From the NCBI GenBank assembly GCA_034431435.1, contig DAOUDG010000084.1:62001-126000 (forward strand): 64,000 nucleotides of DNA, in the 5' to 3' direction. Origin of the DNA: JAHCIE01 sp034431435 (GTDB lineage Bacteria; Chloroflexota; Anaerolineae; Epilineales; JAHCIE01). Positions 7,236 to 15,463 of the stretch are shown in pieces. Position 1 is the first letter of the stretch, and the number at the start of each line of letters is the position of its first letter. Under the pieces are notes generated by a model that searched no databases, was not told the origin of the DNA, and saw only the letters and a program-made list of their open reading frames with translations. The position numbers and the translations under genes are program-made.

Positions 7236-10146
7236 GCAACCTCTCTCCCAGACAGCCTCCCCCCGCCTGCGGGGGGACCACGGGGGGGCCGCGACGCCGC
7301 TCTGGTGGCTCGCCATCCTGGCCGTGGTCGCGCTGGCGGCGGCGCTGCGCTTCTACCACCTCGACAGCCTGCCCCCCGGCCTCCACTATGACCAGGCCCA
7401 CGATGTCATCCTGTCCTGGCAGACGCGCCTGGGCGAGATGCGCCCCATCTTCTACACCGGCTTCACCGGCGCCGAGCCGCTGTTCCTGTACTCGACCGCC
7501 GCCGTCATGGCCGCCCTCGGCCCCACCGCCCGCGCCCTGCACGTCACCAGCGCGCTCTACGGCCTGCTGACCGTCGTCGTTACCTACTTCACGGCCCGCG
7601 AGTTGTTCGGCGGCGTGTCGGCGTGGCGCGGCCGCTGGACCGGCCTGTTGGCGATGGGCTTCCTGGCGACCTCCGGCTGGCATCTGTTGAGCAGCCGCAA
7701 CGGCTTTCGCGCCATCAGCCTGCCCCTGTTCGAGGCGCTGGCCGTATGGGCCATGTGGGCCGCCTTCCGCAGCGGCCGGCGGGCGTGGTGGCTGGCGGCG
7801 GGGGCGGCTCTGGGTGCGACGGCCTACACCTACTCCGCCAGCCGCCTGACCCCCGTCGCCGTTGGGCTGTTCCTGGTGTGGCTTGCCGTCAAAGATTGGC
7901 GGCTCGTGCGCGCCAATCTGGGTGGCCTGGCGCTCATGCTGGGGACGGCCCTCCTCGTCTTCGCGCCCCTCGGTCTGTTCTTCGCCCAGAACCCCGACTA
8001 CCTCTTTGTCCGCGCCGACCAGGCCTGGGTGTTCAGCGACCAGCTCAGCGATGGCGACCCCTCCGCCGCCCTGCGCGACAACGTAACCGCCGTGCTAGGC
8101 ATGTTCTTCCTCAAGGGCGACCACAACTGGCGTTTCAACATCGCCCCGCGCCCCATCTTCGACGCCTTGATGGCTGCCCTGGCCGGCGTGGGCCTGCTAC
8201 TGTGCGGCTGGCGGGCTGTCGCGGGCGAGCCAGGCGGGGCCACCGCCCGCGAGCGACGCCCCCTGCCCAGTCAGGCCCCCTACGTCGTCACCCTGCTGTT
8301 CATCGCCGTCATGCTTGTGCCGAGCCTGTTGTCCATCGAGGGGCGGCCCAACTCCCTGCGCGCCATCGGCATCCTGCCCTTCCTGGTCTTCTTGCCCGCC
8401 GTGGCCGTTGTCGCCGGCCTGGAAGGGCTGCGCCGCTGGTGGTCGCCGCGCCAGGTGAGCGTCGCGGCCGCCCTCGTCGTCGTCGCCCTCATCGGCTACC
8501 AGACCATCGCCACCAGCCAGGCCTACTTCGGCTATTGGGCCAACGCCGCCGATACCTACTACCACTACGACACCGACATCGTCGCCATGGCCGACGCCGC
8601 CCGCGCCGAGCTGGCCGCCGGACACAGCGTCGTGCTCGCCACCGAGCATTACAAGCATCCCACCCTGGCCTGGGAGGCCCCGGAGACCCTCGCCCAGGCC
8701 GCCTGGGTTGACCCCAACGCGGGTATCGTCTACCCAGGCGGCAACCGTGATGTGGTGTATCTGCTGGCGCGCGGCACGCTTCAGCCTACCGCCCGGTTCA
8801 ACCGTTTCCTGCAGGATCAGGGGGCGACCTTCGAGACCCTGGCGACCGACCCCAGCGGCGCGCCGTCCCTGGTAGCAGCCCGCCTGTCCCGCGCGGCCCT
8901 CCCCACCGCCGCACAGTTGGCAGACGACAGCGGCCCGCCGCGCAGCATGGGCGGCGACCTGTGGTTGCTGGGCGGTTCCATGCCGGAGAGTCGCAAGCGC
9001 GATGGTCGTCTGCGCGGCGAAGTGGCCTGGCAGGTGCAGCGCGCGACCAGTGAGCCGCGTAGCCTGGCCGTGCGCCTGGTCGATGACCAGGGCGTCGTCT
9101 GGGGGCAGAGCGATGTCACGGCCTATCTGAGCGAGCAGTGGCGGCCGGGCGACGGCGGCCTCCAGTTCTTCGACATGCGCCTCGACCCGGCCATGCCCCC
9201 CGGCCGCTACACCGTGCAGGCCGCGCTGAGCGACGCCGACCGCCAGCCGCTCCCCATCACCGACGGGACCGGTGCGCCGTTGGGACTGTGGGGTGACGTG
9301 GGTACGGTGGTGATGGAGGCCGAGGGCGGCGTGATGCAGGCCGTGGGCCAGGGGACGCCCTTCGGGCCGGGCTTGCAGTCGCTGGGCCTGGACCGTCTCA
9401 ACGCGACGCTCCCACCGGGCGGCCAGATTGCCGCCGCCGTGACATGGCAGCGGACGGTGGGCGCGCCCGTCGACACCGCGCGCCTGGATTGGCTCGACCA
9501 GGTCGGTCGGGTAGCTGCTGAGCAGCCCTTCGCCCTTGCCCCCACGTATCCCCCGGCCCAGTGGCGCGTCGGCGAGGTGCTGCGCCCGCGCTACCGCCTC
9601 ATCGTGCCGCCGACCCTCGCGCCCGGCGAGTACACCCCGCGCCTCGTCGCCGCCGACGGCGCGACGCTCGACCTGGGCAGGGTGACGGTGGCGGGTGGAC
9701 CGCGCCGCTTTGAGGTCGGCCCCGTGCAGCGCCCGCGTGACGACCGCCTGGGCGCGAGTCTGGCCCTGGCAGGTTACGACCTGGCAAGCGAGCAGGGAAC
9801 GGCGGGGCAGCCCGTCGGCGTGACGCTCTACTGGCGCGCGCTGGCTGCGCCGCTGGCCGACAGCACGCGCTTCCTGCATCTGGTGGACGCGGGCGGCGCG
9901 CTGCGCGCCCAGACCGACGGGACGCCCGCCAACGGCCAGCGCCCCACCAGCGGCTGGCTCGCCAACGAGGTCGTCACCGATGCCGTCAGCCTCAGCCTGC
10001 CGTCAGACCTGCCCGCCGGGCGCTACCGCCTGCTGACCGGCCTGTACGACCCGGCGACGCTGGCCCGCCTACCCGCGCGAGACGCGACGGGGCAACCGTG
10101 GCCTGACGATGCGGTTGTGTTGGGGGAGGTGGAAGTGACGCGCTAG
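7228..10146 (+). CDS. GT39-like membrane glycosyltransferase with three C-terminal beta-sandwich repeats
   Basis: I chose the GTG at 7228, which overlaps the previous stop by 8 bases; the open frame extends further upstream only through the preceding gene. The 972-residue protein starts with a GT-C membrane domain (about residues 20-480; GLHYDQAHDV in the first loop, where most relatives have an acidic pair, and PLFLYSTAAVMAALGPT). The rest is soluble and holds three related beta-sandwich units, the last with LYWRALAAPL, FLHLVDAGG and PAGRYRLLTGLYDP. These resemble carbohydrate-binding modules in shape, but binding is inference. It is the last gene of the membrane-glycosyltransferase operon and converges on the DUF2905 gene, sharing a few bases at the stops. 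Confidence 0.8.
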   Translation: MTEQPLSQTASPRLRGDHGGAATPLWWLAILAVVALAAALRFYHLDSLPPGLHYDQAHDVILSWQTRLGEMRPIFYTGFTGAEPLFLYSTAAVMAALGPTARALHVTSALYGLLTVVVTYFTARELFGGVSAWRGRWTGLLAMGFLATSGWHLLSSRNGFRAISLPLFEALAVWAMWAAFRSGRRAWWLAAGAALGATAYTYSASRLTPVAVGLFLVWLAVKDWRLVRANLGGLALMLGTALLVFAPLGLFFAQNPDYLFVRADQAWVFSDQLSDGDPSAALRDNVTAVLGMFFLKGDHNWRFNIAPRPIFDALMAALAGVGLLLCGWRAVAGEPGGATARERRPLPSQAPYVVTLLFIAVMLVPSLLSIEGRPNSLRAIGILPFLVFLPAVAVVAGLEGLRRWWSPRQVSVAAALVVVALIGYQTIATSQAYFGYWANAADTYYHYDTDIVAMADAARAELAAGHSVVLATEHYKHPTLAWEAPETLAQAAWVDPNAGIVYPGGNRDVVYLLARGTLQPTARFNRFLQDQGATFETLATDPSGAPSLVAARLSRAALPTAAQLADDSGPPRSMGGDLWLLGGSMPESRKRDGRLRGEVAWQVQRATSEPRSLAVRLVDDQGVVWGQSDVTAYLSEQWRPGDGGLQFFDMRLDPAMPPGRYTVQAALSDADRQPLPITDGTGAPLGLWGDVGTVVMEAEGGVMQAVGQGTPFGPGLQSLGLDRLNATLPPGGQIAAAVTWQRTVGAPVDTARLDWLDQVGRVAAEQPFALAPTYPPAQWRVGEVLRPRYRLIVPPTLAPGEYTPRLVAADGATLDLGRVTVAGGPRRFEVGPVQRPRDDRLGASLALAGYDLASEQGTAGQPVGVTLYWRALAAPLADSTRFLHLVDAGGALRAQTDGTPANGQRPTSGWLANEVVTDAVSLSLPSDLPAGRYRLLTGLYDPATLARLPARDATGQPWPDDAVVLGEVEVTR
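7258..7277 (+). repeat. GC-rich palindrome within the first codons of the GT39-like gene
   Basis: Nine-base arms TCCCCCCGC and GCGGGGGGA are separated by two bases. The hairpin lies 30 bases after the GTG start and would be translated as part of ASPRLRGDHGG. Similar C-run/G-run palindromes are dispersed in some Chloroflexota genomes as far as I recall; this could be one that lodged at a gene start. It may lower translation of the downstream gene. Confidence 0.6.
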
Positions 10147-10382
10147 CGGCGCAGAATCCAGATCGTCACATTGACCACGATGGTCAGCAGGAGGCTCAGT
10201 AGCAGGCAGCCCATGACAGGCGCGAAGATGGTGACCGGCCCGCGTTGCACGACGATGGCCCCCGGCAGGCTGTCCAGGGTGACGCCCAGCCGGGCCAGAG
10301 CCAGCGCCCCGACGCCCATGAGGGCCAGAACGCCGCCGCTGACGAGGAGAAACCAACCAATTGACTCGAAATTCAGCGACAT
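10143..10382 (-). CDS. DUF2905 family small membrane protein
   Basis: This 79-residue protein has two membrane helices, an N-terminal one (GWFLLVSGGVLALMGVGALA) and a C-terminal one. Between them is the family core LPGAIVVQRGPVTIFAPV, followed by a short basic end (ILRR). DUF2905 members are small inner-membrane proteins of unknown function found in several monoderm and Chloroflexota lineages. A weak ribosome-binding site (AAAGG) lies 7 bases before the ATG. It is 54 bases downstream of ruvB on the same strand and probably co-transcribed. Its stop overlaps that of the convergent GT39-like gene. Confidence 0.85.
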   Translation of the reverse strand: MSLNFESIGWFLLVSGGVLALMGVGALALARLGVTLDSLPGAIVVQRGPVTIFAPVMGCLLLSLLLTIVVNVTIWILRR

Positions 10383-10436
10383 CGTGTAACCTTTCGGGCT
10401 GATTCTGCGTCAATTGTATAGCCAGCCGCGCGCCAT

Positions 10437-11468
10437 CTACAGCAAGGAAGCCTGACGGGGCGGCGGTCCGTCGCGGCGGCCCAGGTGCTCGTAGGCCAGG
10501 CGTGTCGCCACCCGTCCGCGCGGCGTACGGTCCAGGAAGCCGAGTTGTAAGAGATACGGCTCGTACACGTCCATAATCGTATCAGCATCCTCACCCACGG
10601 CGGCGGCGATGGTGTCCAGGCCGACCGGGCCACCGTCGAACTTGTCGATGATGGTGATGAGCACGCGGCGGTCGATCTCGTCGAGGCCCAGCGGATCGAC
10701 GGCCATCAGGTCGAGGGCCAGGCGCGCGACCTCGTGGGTGATGTGGCCGTCGGCGCGCACCTCGGCGTAGTCGCGGACGCGCCGCAACAGGCGATTGGCG
10801 ATGCGGGGCGTGCCCCGCGCGCGGCGGGCGATTTCCTCCGCGCCGCCGATGTCGATGTTCGTCTTCAGGATGCGCGCGCTGCGTTCGACGATATACATCA
10901 GCGTCGGCAGGTCGTAGTAGTCCAGGCGGAACACGGCTCCGAAGCGGTCGCGCAGCGGGTTGCTGAGCATGGCGAAGCGCGTGGTGGCCCCGACGACGGT
11001 GAAGCGCGGCAGCTTGAGCCGCACGTTCTTGGCCGTCGGCCCCTTGCCGACCATGATGTCCAGGGCGAAGTCTTCCATCGCGGGATACAGAATCTCCTCG
11101 ACTACCTTGCCGAGGCGGTGGATCTCATCGATGAACAGAATGTCGCTCTTGCGCAGATTGGTCAGGACCGACGCCAGGTCGCCGGGGCGCTCGATGGCGG
11201 GGCCAGACGTGATCTTGATGTTGACACCCATCTCCGTGGCGACGATCTGGCTCAACGAGGTCTTGCCCAGGCCAGGCGGACCGTACAGGAGCAGATGATC
11301 GACGGCCTCGCCGCGTTTCTTTGCCGCCTGGATGAGAATCTCTAGATTCTCTTTCACGCGGTCCTGGCCTCGATAGTCGGCGAGGCGCTGCGGGCGCAGG
11401 GTGTTATCCAGGCTCTTGTCTTCGGGCTGCGCCTGGGGCGACACGGAACGGTCGATCATGATCTGCAT
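10437..11468 (-). CDS. ruvB: Holliday junction branch migration ATPase RuvB
   Basis: RuvB is the hexameric AAA+ motor that, with RuvA, drives Holliday junction migration in recombination. The 343-residue protein has Walker A at residues 63-70 (GPPGLGKT), Walker B at 111-117 (LFIDEIH), the sensor-like stretch VVGATTRFAMLSNPLRDRFG and the winged-helix C-terminus (DTIMDVYEPYLLQLGFLDRTPRGRVAT). The first ATG gives 343 residues, but AAGGA is spaced better for the ATG three codons later (11459). A strong sigma70-like promoter lies just upstream. ruvA and ruvC are not next to it. DUF2905 follows on the same strand. Confidence 0.98.
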   Translation of the reverse strand: MQIMIDRSVSPQAQPEDKSLDNTLRPQRLADYRGQDRVKENLEILIQAAKKRGEAVDHLLLYGPPGLGKTSLSQIVATEMGVNIKITSGPAIERPGDLASVLTNLRKSDILFIDEIHRLGKVVEEILYPAMEDFALDIMVGKGPTAKNVRLKLPRFTVVGATTRFAMLSNPLRDRFGAVFRLDYYDLPTLMYIVERSARILKTNIDIGGAEEIARRARGTPRIANRLLRRVRDYAEVRADGHITHEVARLALDLMAVDPLGLDEIDRRVLITIIDKFDGGPVGLDTIAAAVGEDADTIMDVYEPYLLQLGFLDRTPRGRVATRLAYEHLGRRDGPPPRQASLL

Positions 11469-11493
11469 CCTTGGCCGTTTCTAGCACATATGT

Positions 11494-11522
11494 ATTATAC
11501 CTTCAAGTCTATTTTCTGACAA
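11494..11522 (-). promoter_or_regulatory. sigma70-type promoter for ruvB
   Basis: On the minus strand TTGTCA (11522-11517) and TATAAT (11499-11494) are separated by exactly 17 bases. The predicted start of transcription is about 19 bases before the ruvB ATG, leaving a short leader. Confidence 0.75.
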
Positions 11523-11621
11523 AGCGGGTAAGGCCGCCCCGAATAAATCATCCCACCTTCAACCCCCAGGACGGGACGACCTGGCAGACGAAAGGGCCGA
11601 TGTGGCCCAGGAGCAACGCCC

Positions 11622-11957
11622 ATGACCATGAATGGAACGGCAAGCCTGGAACAGGAGCGCGAAGCAACCCTCGCCGAGATCCAGCGCCTGCAGGACTTCG
11701 TCGTCGTCGCTCTCGATGAGGCCAGCGACGAGGCCGACCCCGATGTGGCCGAGCGCGAGAAAACCCTGGCTCTGATTCAAAATCTGGAGCGCAAAATCGA
11801 AGAGATAGATTACGCCCTGGCGACGGCTCGGAAGGGAAACTACGGCATCTGCGAGGAGTGTGGTCAGCCTATTGACCCCGAGCGGCTGGCCCTGCTACCT
11901 GAGACGACGCTGTGCGTCAAGTGCAAGCAGGTGCGCGAGAAGCGCCGCGCCTGGTAA
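11622..11957 (+). CDS. TraR/DksA family zinc-finger protein
   Basis: The 111-residue protein has an N-terminal coiled-coil helix pair (residues about 8-70, with EIQRLQDF and NLERKIEEIDYALATARKGNYG) and a C4 zinc finger CEECGQPIDPERLALLPE...CVKC. Members act on RNA polymerase through the secondary channel (DksA) or are uncharacterised relatives such as YocK/YteA. The finger with GQPI(D/P)PERL is the classic signature. AGGAG at 11605-11609 is 12 bases before the first ATG; a second ATG lies two codons later. A clear hairpin terminator follows, so it is monocistronic. Confidence 0.9.
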   Translation: MTMNGTASLEQEREATLAEIQRLQDFVVVALDEASDEADPDVAEREKTLALIQNLERKIEEIDYALATARKGNYGICEECGQPIDPERLALLPETTLCVKCKQVREKRRAW

Positions 11958-11978
11958 GTCTCATCCACCATACCTGGC

Positions 11979-12012
11979 AAGAGCCTGGCCCGCAGCGCGG
12001 ACCAGGCTCTTT
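11979..12012 (+). terminator. hairpin terminator after the TraR/DksA gene
   Basis: AAGAGCCTGG (11979-11988) pairs perfectly with CCAGGCTCTT (12002-12011) around a 13-base loop, and a short T run follows. It lies 21 bases after the stop codon. Confidence 0.75.
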
Positions 12013-12084
12013 GACTCTCTAACGTGCCTCTTTCGCGGGTCCCGTGTATTATTAGAGCGTAATGACTCGCCTCCGGGAGGACAC

Positions 12085-12735
12085 GTGGACGACAGCCTTG
12101 TTTTCCCATCGCAACACCCCCTTGTCAAGCACAAGCTGACTCTTTTGCGAGACGCCCGCACCGAGCCGAAGAAGTTTCGTGAGCTGGTGCGCGAGCTGTC
12201 CATCCTCCTGGCCTATGAAGCTACCGCCGACCTGGCGCTGCGTGGCATCACCGTTCAGACCCCCCTGGCCCAGACGACTGGCCACCAGCTGGCCGAAAAG
12301 ATTGGCCTCGTGCCCGTGCTGCGCGCCGGGCTGGGCATGGTGGAGGGTATCTGGGAAATGATGCCCTCGGCCGAGGTGTGGCACATCGGCCTCTACCGCG
12401 ACGAGCATACCCTCAAACCCGTGACCTACTACAACAAGCTGCCCGTCGAGCCGCGCGTGTCGGTGGTCCTGGTCCTCGACCCCATGCTCGCCACCGGCGG
12501 CTCGGCCGTGGCGACGGTTGACATTCTCAAGCAGTGGGGCGCGCGACGCATCAAGTACGTCGGCCTGATCGGTGCGCCGGAGGGCATCACTCGCCTGCGC
12601 GCCGCCCACCCCGACGTGCCCATCCATATTGGCGTCATCGACGAGCGCCTCAGCCGCGAGGGCGACCCCTGGCCGGCCGGCTACATCATGCCCGGCCTGG
12701 GCGACGCGGGCGACCGCCAGTTCGGAACCGGCTGA
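12085..12735 (+). CDS. upp: uracil phosphoribosyltransferase
   Basis: Upp salvages uracil: uracil + PRPP gives UMP + PPi. From the GTG at 12085 the protein has 216 residues, close to the usual ~208. The PRPP loop VLVLDPMLATGGSA lies at about residues 129-142, and the uracil-binding end GYIMPGLGDAGDRQFGT is intact. The N-terminal HPLVKHKLTLLRD is also characteristic. GGGAGG ends 4 bases before the GTG, and an upstream open frame extending to 11860 runs through the TraR gene and terminator, so I rejected it. The WecA-like gene starts 3 bases after the stop. Confidence 0.95.
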   Translation: MDDSLVFPSQHPLVKHKLTLLRDARTEPKKFRELVRELSILLAYEATADLALRGITVQTPLAQTTGHQLAEKIGLVPVLRAGLGMVEGIWEMMPSAEVWHIGLYRDEHTLKPVTYYNKLPVEPRVSVVLVLDPMLATGGSAVATVDILKQWGARRIKYVGLIGAPEGITRLRAAHPDVPIHIGVIDERLSREGDPWPAGYIMPGLGDAGDRQFGTG

Positions 12736-12738
12736 GCC

Positions 12739-13821
12739 ATGCTGGCCCCCGCTGCCGCCCTCATCTTTGGCGTCGCCGCCCTGGTGACGTGGCTGGTCAT
12801 GCCCCTGGTCATGCGCGCCGCTCGCGCGGTGGGCGCCGTCGACATCCCCAAGGAGGCCAAGCACGTCCATCGCGGTGTCATCCCGCGCTGGGGCGGCGTG
12901 GGGCTGACCCTCGGCTTCGTCGTCGCGGCCGCCCTCGCCTACCTGGTCCACACCTGGGGCTGGGTGCCACAGCCCACCGACCCCGAAGACTGGTGGCGTA
13001 TCGAGGGAGTCATGCTGGGCGTGGGCGTGGCCCTGGTCTTCGGCATGCTCGACGACTGGCGGCCCATGCGCCCGCTGCCCCAGCTCGGCTTCCAACTTCT
13101 CCTGGCGGGCATTGCCATCTGGCACGTCGTCTGGATCGAGGTCTTCGGCAACCCGCTGACCAGTGAGGCCGCCGAGTTCATCGTCCTGCCCACCTGGGCG
13201 GCGATGGCCTTCACCGTGTTCTGGATTGTCGGTATGATGAATACCGTCAACTTCCTCGATGGCCTCGACGGCCTGGCGGGCGGGGTGGCCCTCATCGCCG
13301 CGCTGCTGTTCGCCTGGCATGCCTACTCCCTGGGGCAACTGACGGTGGCCCTGTTCGCCCTGGCCCTGGCGGGCGCGTGCCTCGGCTTCCTGCCCTGGAA
13401 CTTCCACCCGGCCCGCGTGTTCATGGGCACGGCGGGCGCAGCCGTCCTGGGCTATGGCCTGGCGACGTTCGCCATCCTGGCCCCGGCCAAGGTCGCCACC
13501 GCGTTGCTGATTCTCGGCCTGCCCATTCTCGACGTCGCCTGGTTGGTCATCACCCGCACCCGGCGCGGCCAGTCGCCCTTCCAGGGCAGCCGCGACCACC
13601 TCCACCACCGCCTGCTGGACCTGGGTCTCTCCCAGCGCACCATCGTCTTGATGTTCTACGCCTTCGCCCTCATCGGCGGCTCGCTGGCGATTCTGCTGCC
13701 CGTTCGCGTCTACAAGCTATACGCCATCATCGTCCTGGCCGCGCTGGGCCTGCTCGTCCTGTGGGCGCTGAGTCGCCCCGCCCTGCGTGCCCGCCTCCAC
13801 CGCCAGGCTCCCGATGCCTGA
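12739..13821 (+). CDS. undecaprenyl-phosphate N-acetylhexosamine-1-phosphate transferase (WecA/TagO type)
   Basis: This enzyme moves a HexNAc-1-phosphate (GlcNAc-1-P in characterised members) from its UDP form to undecaprenyl phosphate on the cytosolic face, the first step of many envelope glycans. The 360-residue protein has about 10-11 membrane helices. Visible motifs are the LDDW acidic pair (Asp105-Asp106), NTVNFLDGLDGLAGG (about residues 168-182) and the substrate loop SRDHLHHRLLDLGLSQR (His287-His290). MraY is excluded because its pentapeptide-recognition motifs are missing. It likely supplies the lipid carrier for the glycan genes found on both sides of the window. Confidence 0.92.
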   Translation: MLAPAAALIFGVAALVTWLVMPLVMRAARAVGAVDIPKEAKHVHRGVIPRWGGVGLTLGFVVAAALAYLVHTWGWVPQPTDPEDWWRIEGVMLGVGVALVFGMLDDWRPMRPLPQLGFQLLLAGIAIWHVVWIEVFGNPLTSEAAEFIVLPTWAAMAFTVFWIVGMMNTVNFLDGLDGLAGGVALIAALLFAWHAYSLGQLTVALFALALAGACLGFLPWNFHPARVFMGTAGAAVLGYGLATFAILAPAKVATALLILGLPILDVAWLVITRTRRGQSPFQGSRDHLHHRLLDLGLSQRTIVLMFYAFALIGGSLAILLPVRVYKLYAIIVLAALGLLVLWALSRPALRARLHRQAPDA

Positions 13822-14584
13822 ACCGCTCATCCTCCCCGGCGGCGAGCCGTTCTTCTACCCCGGTAATCGAGTCGGCTGCCTGCTCCTCCACGGGCTGACC
13901 GGCACGCCCTATGAGGTGCGCGAGTTGGGCCAGCGCCTACATGCAGCGGGCTACACCGCCCTCGGCATCCGCCTGCCCGGCCACGCCACCCGCTACACCG
14001 ACCTGGACAGCGTGCCCTGGACGACCTGGGTCGACGCCGTGGATGTGGCCCTCGGCCTGCTCGCCGACCGCTCTGACCAGGTCTTCGTGATGGGCCTGAG
14101 CCTCGGCGCGGTGCTGGCCCTGTACGCCGCCTCCCGTTGGCCCGTCGCGGGCGTGGTAGCGATGGGCACGATGTGGGAGCTACCCCGCTGGCAGGTGGTG
14201 GGCGCGCGGCTCACCCTCCCCTTCCGCCCCTACCAGTTCAAGAGTCGCGGTTCCAGCATCCTCGACCCCGCTGCCCGCGCCAGCCACCCCACCTACCCCT
14301 ACATGGTCATGCGCGCTGTGCTGCAATTCGACCAGCTCGGCGCGGCCATGCGCGCCGCCCTGCCCGACGTCACCGCGCCCGCGTTGCTCATCCACTCGCG
14401 CCACGACCCCGTCGCCCCACCGTCGGGGGTGGAGCGCCTCCTGGCCGCCCTGGGCAGCCAGGACAAGCAGGCGGTGTGGGTGGAGAATAGCTCCCACATC
14501 ATCACCGAGGACTACGACAAGGAAGAGGTGTTCAAGGTGGTGTTGGAGTGGGTGGCGACGCATGTAGAGATGCCGGTCGCGTGA
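13814..14584 (+). CDS. alpha/beta hydrolase, Est30-like carboxylesterase
   Basis: The 256-residue cytosolic protein has the family pattern LLLHGLTGTPYEVRELGQRL, the nucleophile elbow GLSLG with Ser96, an acid at Asp198 (HSRHDPVAP) and His228 (NSSHIITEDYDKEEVF). This matches Geobacillus Est30-type carboxylesterases and monoacylglycerol lipases, which cleave short- to medium-chain acyl esters. I chose the ATG at 13814, which overlaps the upstream gene by 8 bases; the frame opens slightly earlier at 13787. The ending ITEDYDKEEVF is strongly conserved in the family. Confidence 0.88.
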   Translation: MPEPLILPGGEPFFYPGNRVGCLLLHGLTGTPYEVRELGQRLHAAGYTALGIRLPGHATRYTDLDSVPWTTWVDAVDVALGLLADRSDQVFVMGLSLGAVLALYAASRWPVAGVVAMGTMWELPRWQVVGARLTLPFRPYQFKSRGSSILDPAARASHPTYPYMVMRAVLQFDQLGAAMRAALPDVTAPALLIHSRHDPVAPPSGVERLLAALGSQDKQAVWVENSSHIITEDYDKEEVFKVVLEWVATHVEMPVA

Positions 14585-14653
14585 TTGCGCCGTGCCCGTC
14601 GCACGCGGCCAGGCTACACCGTCCATGGACCCAGGCGGGTGATGCCCCAGGTG

Positions 14654-14683
14654 TTGGCGCGTTGTAGAATGTTGCTGTATAGT
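14654..14683 (+). promoter_or_regulatory. candidate sigma70 promoter
   Basis: TTGGCG (14654-14659) and TATAGT (14678-14683) are 18 bases apart. Transcription would begin near 14690 and read into the membrane-protein gene at 14757. Confidence 0.55.
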
Positions 14684-14756
14684 ACGGCTCTGTCGCTCTG
14701 CTCACATCTTCATTCGACGCTGTACCTGGCTATGCCGGGTACGAGGAGCCTTTGCC

Positions 14757-15380
14757 ATGTTCCCTCTTCTTCTGATCCTGGTTGGTCTCGCTGTTCTCGC
14801 GCTCGGCCGACGACTGTCCGTACTGGGCGCGTCGGTTGGCGCATTGCTCGGCGTCGGCTTGCTGCACTTCTTCCCGGGGGCGGCCGACCCGTGGCTCCAG
14901 ATCGCGGTCGTCGGCGGGCTGGCTGTGCTCGGCTTCCTGTTCGCCGGCTTTGCGCGGGGCATCGTCGACATCGTGATTCTGGTGCTGAGCGCCCTCGCCG
15001 GCGCTGCCATCGTGCTGGGTGTCCTCGATCTCTTCAACCTCAATTTTGGCCTGCTGGATTGGCTGCTCGCCGTCGGTGGCGGCGTCGTGGCCGTGGTGGC
15101 GATCAGGCGCTTCAGGCGAGGCACTAAGGACTGGGGCCTTATCATTCTAGCGGGCCTGATTGGAGCGTTGCTCGTGACTCGGGGGCTTGTCATCTGGCTG
15201 CCGAGCCTGCAAGGCCCCATCAGCAGCCTTCTGGCCGTCGTGCTGGCCGGTGGCAGTATCGCCTACCAGGGGGGCTTGCTTCCCCAGCGCGGGGCGACGG
15301 CCCAGGCGCCAGCCCCCGCCGCCCCGGCCGCACCCACCGCGAAAGAGAACGCATCCACGCCGCCGGACACGAAGGCATAG
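14757..15380 (+). CDS. small multi-pass membrane protein of unknown function
   Basis: The 207-residue product has six or seven closely packed hydrophobic helices with Gly/Ala/Leu-rich turns, then a hydrophilic Ala/Pro-rich C-terminal tail from about residue 172. The pattern resembles DUF4203/TM7-like bacterial proteins but I see no diagnostic motif. The ATG at 14757 is the first in the frame and follows a candidate promoter by about 70 bases; AGGAG lies at 14743-14747. No function can be assigned. Confidence 0.7.
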   Translation: MFPLLLILVGLAVLALGRRLSVLGASVGALLGVGLLHFFPGAADPWLQIAVVGGLAVLGFLFAGFARGIVDIVILVLSALAGAAIVLGVLDLFNLNFGLLDWLLAVGGGVVAVVAIRRFRRGTKDWGLIILAGLIGALLVTRGLVIWLPSLQGPISSLLAVVLAGGSIAYQGGLLPQRGATAQAPAPAAPAAPTAKENASTPPDTKA

Positions 15381-15463
15381 CCTCAGCGGGCGCCGGTCGC
15401 CCCGAGGGATGGAATAGAAGGGCGTGCGTGTGGCGTTGACGCGATGCAAGAGAGGGATACGCC

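Noticed and set aside
8197..9879. A 560-codon minus-strand frame inside the GT39-like gene
   Set aside because: It is antisense to a gene with clear membrane and beta domains and has no recognisable motif.
12011..12052. A promoter for upp made of TTGACT (12011) and TATTAT (12047)
   Set aside because: The spacer is 30 bases, too long for a sigma70 promoter, and TTGACT overlaps the terminator stem.
11860..12084. An upstream extension of the upp frame
   Set aside because: It runs through the TraR gene and its terminator; the GTG at 12085 with GGGAGG upstream gives the normal length.
12052..13608. A 518-codon minus-strand frame opposite upp and the WecA-like gene
   Set aside because: Both plus-strand genes have catalytic motifs; the frame is a compositional shadow.
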